Shown: in pieces, positions 26,001-37,311 of the stretch
Position numbering within the stretch: the first letter of the stretch is position 1
How the letters are laid out: each line of letters begins with the position of its first letter
Origin: Taenia hydatigena
Lineage: Eukaryota; Platyhelminthes; Cestoda; Cyclophyllidea; Taeniidae
DNA length: 64,000 nucleotides
Direction of reading: 5' to 3'
NCBI GenBank assembly: GCA_036345935.2
Contig: JADWOT020000008.1
Location: 8,574,156-8,638,155 of the forward strand
Notes under the pieces: model-generated
Databases searched by the model: none
The model's input: only the letters and a program-made list of their open reading frames with translations
Told to the model about the DNA's origin: nothing
Program-made: the position numbers and the translations under genes

Positions 26001-28424
26001 AGTAAAAGTGATGCATGAGCTCGTGTCGTCTGTGCGTGGGTGGGATTCTGTGGGAAAATGCATGCTACGATGTTCTGATCAAATTTGCTCTCGTGTTGTC
26101 TGAGGAATAAATAGCTCTAAACGAGCAAAACCTAATTAAAAAAAGCAGTTTGAGAAATGCAAAGGCCTAAGCGGTCTTATCGGTAGATTGAGGTACTCCC
26201 GCATTAAATCCTCTAACCATTTGACAAGTATTTTTAGACATTCGCCGTTACTTTTACGAAATATCGAGCTTCCTCTGATTTGTTAAAAAAATGCAATCCA
26301 CCTAGTGCGAAATGGGGTTATAAATGCATCTTAACATGAACGACATGAAAGTGTAACACAGCAGCATAAAAAGTGATGAAGAAAGGTGGTCTATTTGCAC
26401 AGTGAAAGACGGTTTCATTTCACTCAAGCAAAAATAGGTATTACATAAATCCTTCCATGAAACTAACGTGACATAGTAAAAAAGTGAAAACACCTTCAAA
26501 ATGGGATGGGGAAATTTGAAAAGTTGTAGGAAAAATAAACAGCACTAAATGCAAAATGCAGCAGTATTTACTTGGAGGAATATTATGAACGGTAAGAAGT
26601 AAACATTTGAGCCTACTTGAGCTCGGGAATTTCGATAGGTTTGAAGAGTTCATTGATGTCTCTGTCGAACTGGAGAAGACTTGGCAGGGCGGGTGGGAGT
26701 TCGGGGTTGAGGTCACCCAGTCCACTAAGGATATGCTGCGCCCGAGCGTAAGCAATCGCGTGCAGCGACTGCGGGCCACCCGCTCCGTATGCCTGCTGCT
26801 GCTGTTGCTGTGAGGGTTGCGCAACACCAGCTGAAGGGTATGCCTGTGTGTCCCTACACGCACAGTTTCGCAGTTATTTGTAGCACCTATTCGAAAACTG
26901 CACTGTGTGGGATATGACCAATCTTCAGGGACTCACCTCCGATTGACTGGACGTTCGGAAGCAGAACGTTTAGAGGCCGTCGAGGTGGAAGCAGTAGTGG
27001 CAGATCTACCGACTCTCTTAATTCGTTCCTCCAACATTGACCGTTCCTTTTCAGGCAACTAAACAAACACATTAGTTCAACGAAAAGGTGCCCTTGCGAA
27101 AACACGGTTTCTTGCAAACTTTAGGCAAATCCATTTTTAGTAGTATTGCATTCGAGAATTAGAAAGGCACTGGTCAAGCATCTCATGCCTATGCAGACAA
27201 GCATTCCGTACTCGTATAATAATCGAGGATGTACAAATACTTTAACCAGTATCTAGTGGTTAGAAATAGATGGCTAGTAAGTATAAGGTGGCAGCTGTAC
27301 GTTTCATAAGAAATTGAAAGGCGTAAATAAGGCGTGTCTCTTGCATATCCATTCAAGTCACTCAAACAGTTGACAAGTTGAATACAGCACAAATTTAACC
27401 GTGATAGGTGACTCAAAAATCATAGGATTACTGCTCACATCAGGGCAGTGAAAAAGCATGGAAAGGTTTTTACCTGCCCGAGCATCTTCCAGAGCGGTTC
27501 GTCAACGATGGCGTAGGCGCAGACGAGGGCGTTGAGAGCGGCGGTGCGTACGCCGGAATCACGGTCGCTAATTTGCGCCGCTATCACCTTCAGTGAGGCT
27601 GCAGGCGAGGGCTGGCAGACGTTCAGACCGAAATGTTCAATCATACTGCCAATCTCCTCTAAGCACTCTGAAAAAACGCCACGAGTGTACACAAGCTTGA
27701 AGTCGCAATGGAGCTACACTACTGGTGAGTAAAGGCTTAGAATTCATGCTATGTGGGAAAAAATAAAACGTTGATTTGTGTATAATACTTGATATCCAAA
27801 ATGATAAATCTTAAGTAGGTTGCGCAGTACATATCTGGCTTACCCTGTCGGGCTTTATTGACTTTGGACTTGAGACCACCAACCAGATGGGGGTATAGCT
27901 TTTCAGGTGGGTAGATGTTTGTGATGACCCGAAAGATAGCCCTCACATCCTTGCGGATGCTCTCCTTTGAATCACCCACCTTCATCACGAGGTAGGGCAG
28001 AAAGGCGGAGGCCTCGTACTCCGTCAACTGATGGCCCGCATCAGACATCCGACTAAATACCTTATGAATGTATTCCAGCCCTGAAAAAAAATAAAATTCA
28101 CCCAATTGACAAGAAGTTTGAGGGAAGAAGCAGTAGAGCGTAGGATAGACCTCGAGAGAGGAAGGCGGGGCTGGTTTCAAAGAAACGCAGAACCATCCAA
28201 CGGAGGATGAGATCGAGGTTGGCACGAGTAGCAGCCTCGCCATCTACGGCTGACCAGGCGCCGTCTAGCAGGCGAGTAAGGATTTCCACAGCCTTGATGT
28301 GCTGCTTAAAGTCCGTGTGAAAGAGGCACGAGTGGAGGTCTGGCGAGGCACCAGCGGCTAAGAAGAGCGTGTTCAGTTGTTGCACGTGGTCCTTAGATGG
28401 CGTGTCGAAGTCCCACTTCAACAG
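20078..28424 (-). other. CKAP5: CKAP5 exons 16-31: TOG5 and C-terminal region
   Basis: Exons: 28151-28424, 27844-28080, 27474-27667, 26937-27058, 26617-26853, 25214-25362, 24980-25137, 24601-24788, 23049-23161, 22631-22815, 22113-22232, 21949-22005, 21674-21862, 21023-21106, 20373-20570, 20078-20233. TOG5 opens at LLKWDFDTP and includes FLPYLVMKVGDSKESIRKD. Exon 19 carries MLEERIKR, diagnostic of the family. Exon 20 has a short Gln run. Exons 20-25 form the conserved C-terminal domain (LPLRTIKTMLHSFC in exon 25). Exons 26-28 match the segment before the tail, and exon 31 ends in a basic helix. Short exons 27 (57 nt) and 29 (84 nt) are placed by phase, so their exact edges are a little less certain. 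Confidence 0.88.
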
Positions 28425-31400
28425 CTGCGAGTGGAGAAACGGAAAGCAATAACAGGGGGGAATATACGACTACCGCCCACGAACAAGCACTAGGAAGAAT
28501 AAAGCGAAACTGAGGTTTGTTAATCCGGCTCAACATTCCCTTTAAGGAGGGGCAAACATTAATGCTTAACTAGAAGCCCGTACATAAACACGAACTACTA
28601 CAAATGTAATCTGACCGATACTTGTGCAGCAGTTCCAAATCAAGTGTAAAATCATAACTTATCCGTATCCGCTGATTTTTAAATTATTGAGATGAGGTTA
28701 GCTGAGAAATGAGACGATTTGATAATTTCACAAACTGCAAATCTCGTGCGATTGGATTGGATCTAATGGATTATACAAAGTTAAAATTGCCCCGACGATA
28801 AAGCAAGTTTAAGAGGCACGATATGATTGCTGGACAAAACCACGACAAAAATGCAGATCATCCTCATGAATGCACCAATGTGTGGAGCGAAAATCGGTAC
28901 ATCCTAACGACTTTACATGAGCAAGCCAAATCGGCACACAAAGGTGAAATGAGGATATGCTTTAAATAAAAAGACTACAGCATTACGGAGACATGAAATG
29001 TGAATAATAAGCTGACAAATACGCTAAGCAAACATCTGCTGAGAGGATCATGATACCCTTCCCAATAGAAAAAAATACTATCTCTACGAACAGAACAAAC
29101 GCAGAGTTTCCTACCTGTTTTCAAATACCCAGACAACGACAATTTATAGCAAAGATGTGAATGCCAAAGACGCACTTTTCGTTTCTTTTCATCAAGCATT
29201 CGAGTTTCACGGAGTTTGTTCACTTGGAGAGGAACAACAGCTGCCGCCTCCTCAGCCTGTTCTAGAGCGGCCGCACGCTTTGAAGTCATGGCGGGCTTTT
29301 TAGCCACGACCTTCTTTCCCGCGGGCTTCACTGTAGACGCCATTGACGGCTCCTCGTCCACATCAGGCGTCGTCGTATTGTCTGGCAAGAGGGGGGAGAA
29401 GAGCTACACATATCAAATTGGAAGTTAGTGCAGACGCTATCTACACAATTCCATTAAACTAAACCTAAAAAGTCAATAGTCCAAATTTCATACCGTATAA
29501 AAAAATTTAGGACTGGAACAGCGTAAAAATCTTTAAAAGAAACATTAAATGAGTTTTGAAAGGCATAGCATGATAAAAAAAACTTCAGAAAACTTCTAAC
29601 TCACGGGTAAAAACATTTGCCTTTATTATTGGGGGAAATTGTTAAATGAGGGGCAAGCCATTCAATGATGGAAGAGAGAGCGAACCTGAAAGGGCGGCGG
29701 GTTCAGAAACCGCCTCATCAGGGGCGGGTGGCTGCGATGGAGCCGTCTTTTTTCCACCACCCCGTATCGCCTTGGGAGCCTCTGGAGGAGGGTTAGCGGC
29801 ATCCTCGGTAGCCACCTGTTCTCTGGCCTTCTCTAGCAGGGGAGTGACGGCGTCCATGGAGGTGGCCTTGAGGCGTTTCAGCGCCTTCTGCATTACATCG
29901 TAGCCGAGGGAGCGGATGAGAACGGGGAGAATTTTGTGAGCGCGCTGACGTGCGTCGGGATTGCGTTCTTCGCACACTGCATAGACTGCAAGAGCGAGGT
30001 TAAGCCCAAAGTCTGGCGCGAGACCTGGCGCATTTGCCGCCTTGCCGCTCAACTGCAAACCGGCCATTGCGGTCGTCAGCCATCCGAGCAGCTCCGCGCG
30101 CAAAAAGGGGTTCTCTGCCTAGAAGCAACAGGTCCATACTTGTGATAGTACAATGGGTCAGGGAGACCAAATAAAGAAGCAAAATACTTTCATTTGGGTA
30201 GTGGTATTAGCAAAACAGGAAATTCACTCCTTCATGCACCTAGTCACGTGCATTAAATCGAGGAAAGTAAGGATAAGATTTGAGTTACATGAAAATGCAA
30301 ATGACGGTGAGTCATTAAGGGTATCGTGACTTGCCTACTACCACACGGAGAAAAATATCTCACAAGCTGTGCTGGTTATGGAGGATTCCCAAAAAATTTG
30401 AGATGTAGACTGCACAAAGAGGTACATATTGCCAGTAAAACCTTGGACTGCCTATTAGTTAACATGAATTGCAATTTAATTACGCCACGAACGAGGTTAG
30501 AGTAAAAGCACCATCTGAGTTAAGACAAAATAACCCAATGAAGACTCAAACGGAGAATATCAAAAACATAATTGCAAGCTTTCGGATGAACTGAACAAAA
30601 TGTTTCGGGGTCACCTATCTGTTCGCAATCGAGAGACCACTCGAGTGCATTTTAGCAGTCACCTTTAGCTCTGGAGCTTCTCGGCATGTATTTTAAGCAG
30701 TTGCATTGCTGTTTGAGTTTATCTTACAAAATCTAAATTATTTAATAAATCACTGAGGGAAACTGTTTGACTCGAAATTTCAAACTACTCGAGGTCAGTG
30801 TCTGAGTTTCATCGCATGAACAGCAGTTTCTAGCTACTATTCACCTCAACAACCCGGTGGAGGTCAATGTAGCCCCGATGGTATTGCGTAGTGAGACTAT
30901 TTTCACACGCATTGTAGCATACGGGGACGCTGAAGCATAAATGATAACTTCAAGCGGAGACCACGGAATGTACGTAAACCCAAAAGTACATTAAGCTTAC
31001 CTTCAGAGCTTCTGACAGCATGTCGTTTTCTGTCATTGGAATAAGTCCACAGCGCTCCTTCCAAGCGCTCAGAGCGGCGACAGCAGCTTCGCGGACAACT
31101 GGCTTCGAGTCGCCAAAACAAACTAAAATGGACGGTTCGACGCACCTAAAAGGAAAATAGGACGATAAACCGCAGGTGCCAATGTAATCAATAATGGCAC
31201 CTCTATGTTGTACAGTAGGATCAACTGGCAATCTCCGTCTCTTAAGTTACAAAAGAAAATAAGACATAAGTAATGCCAAAGTCAGTTTAGGCCAATAAAT
31301 ACAGACTACTAAATTGATCCCTTGAGCATGCAAAATTTTGGAACAAAAGAAGGGCATTGTAGAACCAGACAGACTGCATAAATTCTACTAAGTTTAAACG

Positions 31401-34400
31401 ACGTAGCTAAAAGAAGAATGAAGAGGAATAAATAAGCCTACTTGACAAGCCTTTTGGCGTCAGTCTTCGAGAAGGCCTTTGCAAATGTCTCCATCAAGCC
31501 AAGAGTGGTCTTGCCCAAGATCTTGTTCACATCAGTGCAAACTTTGGCAATAAGAGTAAGCGGCTCCTGCACTTCATAGCCACCCGTAATGAAGGGATTG
31601 GCCTTCAACAATTCCTCTATCTGACTCAAGCCCTCCTTTCGCTCCTTCCAGTTCTTGCTTGAAAGGAGGGTTAGCACTTCGCCACTTAATTTTTCACTAA
31701 AGCGAGAAAAATGTAGTTTAATATTTCCGCAATGAATTGATAGCTGTAAAGGTAAAACGTCGATAAGTGGTGAATTAATAACATTTATTTCAACAATTCT
31801 ACTTAAGTCTCGACCGATCCACTACATTCGAAGTTCTTATATAGTTTACGAAGCCTTGACCATAACGGCAAAGCCATTACTCCTGATGGTGGAGCAAACC
31901 AATTCTGCAGGCAAGTAAGTACTCACACAAGGTACCAAAACCACGGAGAATATTGGGTGCTATGAGAATGCGCAATCGAACATTAGTTACAAAAGTGCAT
32001 GACGTCAAGTTAAGAGGCTTCCCCGAAAACCGATGAATAGGTGCAAAATGTGAGGGGAAAACCGAACATTGAAATTATGGTGGTAAATGAGCAAACGATC
32101 TGGAAGAGGCAAATCATAGAAAATCCTAATACGGATAAATCCTATGACCAACGTGTACAGTACAAATAATCGAAGAACTGTTAACATCACGGGACTTCCA
32201 CCAATCTGCGAGGTGCTACTGCGACTCCTTACATCGACACACGCACCTGATATTAGTCCTGTCAACAAGCTCTTCAGGTTCCGGGGGTGTTTCAGGCTCT
32301 GCCTTAGCCTCTGCCTGGTTATCAGCTCCACCACCAGCAGAATCCTTCTTGACCACCCGAAGACCACGGGTGGGAGCAGGGGGCTTGGAGTCGCCAAGTT
32401 TGGCCCACTCCTCCTCCATCAACGCGATAACTGCAGGCTTCTCATCCGCAAGGAGAGTTCGTAGAGTCGCGCCCATGTACATGTAAAGTACACCCGAGAG
32501 GTGGATGCAGGACTGACGAACATGCATGTTAGTTGCGCTCAAACCTGTCTTCAGGAAGTCTACCGTCTGCCTTCCATTCAATCTACGCAGAGTACGCAGG
32601 GGATTAAAGGAAGTTGTGAAGTTCATGATAGCCAAGGTCAATTTCGCTTTCAACATTTGCAAAATTTGTAAAAATAGAATTCGCATCAAGGATAAATGCA
32701 ACATGTGCAAGATTGAACTTTGCTAACCCATTTAGAGATTCCAATAAGGGGTCTTCACAATGACTGACTTCAACAATAAGAAGGCTCACAAACAGAAACA
32801 GTGCATCATTGTGAATTTCGGTTCAATTAAGAGTTCAGTGAATACGGATAGTAAGTAGATATCTCGGAAAATGGCATAATGTCTAGTGATTACAAGGTGT
32901 CCAAAAACCTGCAGAGGTCTTACTTAAAACCGAACTCCTTAATGGCACCAGCAAGCCAGTTGAGTGCCTCAATTTGGTTCTTGGGACTCTTTTGCTGAAA
33001 GGCAGCGTTTAAGACCTGTGTGCCAACAATCTCGAAGGTCGTTGCCTCCGCGAGAGCCGTAAAGGCCTGCTTCACTGCCTCACCGACCTTCAAGTCGCCG
33101 ATTTTATCAATAAGTTCTGGCAACAAGAGATCGACCAATATCTCGCCAACAGGCTTCCGAGCCAACAAAATCTCCGTTATCACTTCCACCTTCATTCGCA
33201 GGACCTGCATGTAGAAGCGTTATGAACTGAGAAAAATATTTGTATCACGTTTCAATAATGTATGGGTATGAAAAGAAAAGAAGACACTGCAACATACAAA
33301 AGGCGAAGAACAACCTAAACCAATGTATAAACATTCTGTAGGAACAAATTTCCATTACAAAACCCATTGCTTTCAGAACCAAATACTCAGAAATAGATCA
33401 AATACCATGAGTATTTGATGCCCTTCATGAAAGTCCGGCTGGAAAAGGTTGCTAAAAGTTGGATGAATGAAATTACCTGAAAGTTGTTATCTTTGAGACC
33501 TGGTTTGCGCATCATCAATCGACTAACAAGTTGACAGGAAAGTGATGGGTCCGCAGCGCGAATCTTCGTTTGAGCCACTTCCATGGCGGCAAGTCTCTCC
33601 TTCCACACGGTGGAAGCCAACTCGGTCAGCAGTGCTTCACCAAAAAATCTGGAAATAGACGAATAAGGACAAGATGGCATTCATCTATCGGGTTCGTGTA
33701 AAAAACCAATCAACAAGTGCGAGGTGGCAGGTAATAAACCACACCCAAACCATTCGACCATTAGACTCTACTCGAGAATAAAAGAACTGCCACTTACTCA
33801 ATCAATTGCGACTCAACAGCGTCATCGGGAATCAGCTGTTCCCTAGGTGGATCGTTAGCACCAGCCGGAGGCTTCGATTTCACGCCACCCACAGCAGCCG
33901 TAGTCGGCTTGGACGCAGCCGCTGGTGTGACTGCGGAGCCCGACTTTCCCTTGACCACCTTGAACTGCGGTTTAGAGGTCCCAGCAACACCACTGCCGCC
34001 ACCTCCGCCCCCAGAGGTACCAGCTATGGTGGAAAAGCAGCAGATTCAAAACCAAAGATGACAGCACCAATAGGAATAAAACCGGTAACACTAAACGGGT
34101 AAGATTTACCCTTTCTCCTCTCTTCAACCACTTTCTCATAAAATTCCTTGATTCGACTTAATCGAATGTTGTCTACGTCAGCGAGGAAGGGCGTAATATT
34201 CTTCTCTGTTACGACAAACATGGCCGTGCCGAGAGCAGAAAAGCTGGCTTCACGGACCTCCATGGTTGTATCAGCGGAGCATTTGATCAGGGGTCCAATG
34301 AACGTCTTCAGTAGCTTTTTGTTTAGAGTTGTGACAGTCATATTGGCGAACGCACGGCCTATGTAAAGGCAAGTTTCAGCGCGCACACCGGGAACCTTAT

Positions 34401-35870
34401 TAGAAGTGGCCACAATCACATCTTCTTGAACCGCTTCCAGGGTGGTCTGAACAGAGAACAACAACATGATAGCTCAGAATCGTTAAGATATTATTTGACA
34501 AACGTGCACGTACTGCTTTAAGAGCAGAATCGGCAGCACTCCGAATGGAACTGAGAACAGTCGGCTTTTTTTCTTTGAACTTCTCCAAGCAAACTTTGAC
34601 GGTTTCGGAAGCGTAGGGATGGAAATCCTTCCTCAAACCGTTAGCAATCTGAGTAATAATTTTGGCACTTTGACCGACAAGTATGGCGTTAGTGTCCTTC
34701 GCCACTACTTTTATGAGAGCTTTCATTAGTTCTCCGTAATCACCCGGCGCCAAACGGATAGTGTCAGAGAGATTTTCGACTAGGCTCAGAGCTTCCTTAC
34801 GATCCTGCCACTTTTTGGCTTCCTAGAAAAACACATAAGCAGAAATGTAGGGGATTACTATTTGCTCAAAGAAATCATTCGGTAGTTTTGAGAGGATGTT
34901 GACAGGATCAGCCAGTTCGTAGGGATCTAACCCAACATCATTGACATCTTCACCATCGTTGAAACCGGGATCTTCTGTTGCTGCTGCATTATTGCTTTGT
35001 TGAGGTAAATCTTTCGGTTTCTGACTTTTTAGATATCTAGTGGGAACCGGTTTTTGGCCAGAACACTTAGCAAACTCGTTTTCAAGTTCTGTAAGCTAAA
35101 ATACTATATCAAGGGCGAAAGAAAGCATACCTGGACAGGTTTGAGACTGGATAACTGAGTTTTGATCGGTGCTCCTGCCCATCGATACATTTCTACGACT
35201 AATTCCTTGCTTTCGTTCCGAATGCTTGGATCCCGGTCTTCCAACAACCTCAAAGTATCTTTGAGGATTAGCTTTATGGAAATGATTTTTGATCCGAAAA
35301 GTCTACATATTTCATGCAAATCAAATCAATGACAGAACGTACGACAGGGCTGTCCGAAGAGTCTGGAGGCAACCCACCACAACTTTCGGTTGCTTAGCCG
35401 AAAGACCTTTGAGTACTTCCTCGAGAACAACATCCGTTTTTTCGAGTTCAATGTAATAGAGGAGAATTTCTATTCCTTTTTCTTTGGTTTTGGGACGGGA
35501 AGCATTCATACATTTACTCACTATACCAGCACACACATCAGAGGCAGCACTACAAAAGTACTAAGTTCAAAATAAACAAGCAAACCGAGGAGCGATGGCT
35601 GCATTTTCCACAAACGCCAAGACCACATCGAGAGCCTTCTCTTGAGCAAACGCATTACTATCAGTAATAATCTTCTTCAGTAAGCCGACATAGTCCCCAA
35701 ACACGTTACTTTTTTCTGAAGATTGTGTCTGCAACAACTTGATAGCTTCATCGTAGCCCGCCATTCGCGCTTTCCATTGCTACAAAACTTAGAACGCTTA
35801 TGAACAAGATTGCCTTATGCTCGATTTTATCGAGCGTTGACAGCTTGACCCATTCGGAGTCGTCAGCCAT
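20078..35870 (-). CDS. CKAP5: CKAP5/XMAP215/ch-TOG microtubule polymerase, 31 coding exons
   Basis: All 31 exons join without a phase conflict to give 2075 aa, close to vertebrate CKAP5 (about 2030 aa). The family binds tubulin through TOG domains, adds tubulin at microtubule plus ends and works in spindle and centrosome assembly. The N-terminus (start ADDSEWVKLS) and the exon 2 segment WKARMAGYDEA match family openings. Recognisable markers follow in order: TOG1 (residues 1 to about 225), TOG2 (about 290-504), TOG3 (about 575-842), TOG4 (about 843-1100), TOG5 (about 1189-1424), then the conserved C-terminal region and a terminal helix (RRRLEMIKNAQTRG). Each TOG block begins with the usual Trp-x-x-Arg/Lys-x-x-Ala/Gly type helix, for example NWKERKEGL in TOG4. 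Linkers are Gly/Ser/Lys-rich. Start 35868-35870 is the only Met that gives the family N-terminus. The gene is divergent from PLD-A and convergent with the innexin cassette. Exon coordinates are in the three entries below. Confidence 0.95.
24122..24133. repeat. 12-bp perfect palindrome in a CKAP5 intron
   Basis: CGCATGCATGCG reads the same on both strands. It lies in the longest CKAP5 intron (23162-24600). It could be chance or a binding site; nothing else supports a role. Confidence 0.6.
29176..33648 (-). other. CKAP5: CKAP5 exons 9-15: TOG3, TOG4 and basic linker
   Basis: Exons: 33477-33648, 32924-33204, 32247-32582, 31442-31696, 31001-31145, 29686-30118, 29176-29381. TOG3 begins at VWKERLAAMEVA and includes SPKNQIEALNWL. 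It ends in PPAPTRGL, as in vertebrate CKAP5. TOG4 starts in exon 12 and includes FGDSKPVVREAA and ENPFLRAELLGWL. Exon 14 ends, and exon 15 consists of, a Pro/Ala/Lys-rich linker leading to the conserved Arg-Met-x-Asp-Glu-Lys segment before TOG5. Confidence 0.92.
33798..35870 (-). other. CKAP5: CKAP5 exons 1-8: TOG1, TOG2 and first linker
   Basis: Exons in transcript order: 35814-35870, 35586-35779, 35343-35549, 35131-35302, 34859-35095, 34514-34822, 34110-34446, 33798-34023. Exons 1-4 encode TOG1, ending near the Tyr-Arg-Trp helix. Exon 5 is an acidic, Asn-rich linker followed by the start of TOG2 (NILSKLPNDFFEQI). Exons 6-7 complete TOG2, including the FLADVDNIRLSRIKEF segment that is strongly conserved in CKAP5. 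Exon 8 is a Gly/Ala/Lys/Pro linker. The first five introns are only 34, 36, 40, 35 and 36 nt long. Confidence 0.92.
35780..35813 (-). other. CKAP5: 34-nt GC-AG intron, first intron of CKAP5
   Basis: On the minus strand exon 1 ends in AAG, followed by GCAATC, and the next exon follows TTTTGTAG. Joining the two restores the family sequence around WKAR in phase 0. No GT donor nearby gives an open, in-phase join. GC donors are a known minor class, but combined with a 34-nt length this intron is unusually small and non-canonical. Confidence 0.75.
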
Positions 35871-37308
35871 CCCGGGAGTGTAGCTTCTAACCACTAGGGG
35901 CCCGACACCAAAAGACAAGTCAGTGAAGAACTAAAATATCTAGTGCGCCCAAAGTTGATTGGTTAATAATTGGGGTTTGAAATATCACCACAATAATTTA
36001 CAGAATTGCTTGACGAAAAAAGCTGAAATAATTATTGTGCAGCTAAAGTAAAGAATTTGTATGCAAATAGGCAGAGTTTCTTGTCACTCGATTACCAAGG
36101 TTGCAAGTTATACACGCTGAAGAATACTTTAATAGGATTTGATTACATTGTTTAAAACTTCAAAAACATACCAATTTATAACTATAATACTATTTATTGT
36201 GCACAAAAATACACCAACTCGGAAGGAAGGGCGATAACACGTCATGCTTACCTTAGCACTTCACTCACGAATTTTAATGGTTAATTACCGTTAAGGATCC
36301 CCTATGAGTCATGTATCTTTAGTCCAAATAAAGTTAGATGTACTAAGAACCAAGATTTTACCCTTTTAAGGTTTTAAAACCTAAAGGCACGTGAAGAGCT
36401 CCAAGACAGCTGAGGGCAAAAGGCGACCAAAGGTATTAGCGCTTCTAACCTAATCCAAGGTCCAGTCTGTTTTGGAAGGGCAAAAGAAATAAATACATTT
36501 TTGCTACCAAAGCTAAGAGTCAAAGGGTTCGACACAATTATCCAGGACGTGATTACGCATTTTAGTCAAAGAAGTGCAACGTGTTGGAAACCAAAAATTA
36601 ATCGTTTTTATTGAGCACGTTTTATTTTTGATTTTATGAGCGATTTCTGCAGTAACTGGACTAATTTTGCAAACTTGGGATAACCTTGACTTGTTATTAT
36701 AAACTGTACCGGGATTGATGATTATATTCGCACGGTTGTACTAATTATCGCTGCATTCGGTCTCAACGGTGTACTTTTAAGCAGGTTAGTTCATAACTTT
36801 TTTAATTTTTTGAATCTGTCTTTGTTAAAGGCGTGGGTCTTACTAGTTATGCTCAAAAACAGCTTTCTTAAGGTGCTTCTTTGACGTCTTATAAGGTGCT
36901 TATTAAATGTGCTCTGGTTAATCTAAGACTGCAGAGCCTAAGAGCATTTCTTCAGCAAACTTTTTTAACGCGGCTAAGTTTTCGATATCATAATTTAATG
37001 TTTTTGCTATAGTTGTTGCACTGCATATCTTTGTCGCAATTCTTATTATGTTATAACGATCGTGCAGCAGAATCTGCAACCGCTTTTAAAATATTTAATC
37101 AAAATACGGGCAACTAAAAAATCATTTAGACGAAGCATTATTGCAGCATTTAAAATCAATATGAGTATTTCTTGCTTTTGTGGCACTTTAGGCTAAATTG
37201 AAGGTATGGTTGCATTTACTTAACATATTGAGCTGTTTGTATTGAACTTTATTTAACCTGTCTTCTCTAATTGTAATTTTTTAAATTTTAGTTTACATTT
37301 TATTGTAG
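35871..37308. promoter_or_regulatory. Divergent intergenic/promoter region between CKAP5 and PLD-A
   Basis: The two start codons are 1441 bp apart and point away from each other. The region is AT-rich and contains no supportable exon. On the CKAP5 side, two reverse CCAAT boxes lie at 35958-35962 and 35969-35973, about 90-100 bp from the CKAP5 start codon, a normal promoter-proximal spacing. The PLD-A side ends in a T-rich splice acceptor (ttttattgtag at 37298-37308) three bases before the ATG. Shared regulation is inferred from the layout only. Confidence 0.5.
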
Positions 37309-37311
37309 AAC

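Noticed and set aside
26441..26863. 140-aa minus-strand open frame over CKAP5 exon 20
   Set aside because: It is in the wrong frame. The correct frame in this exon gives the CKAP5 C-terminal segment and splices in phase on both sides.
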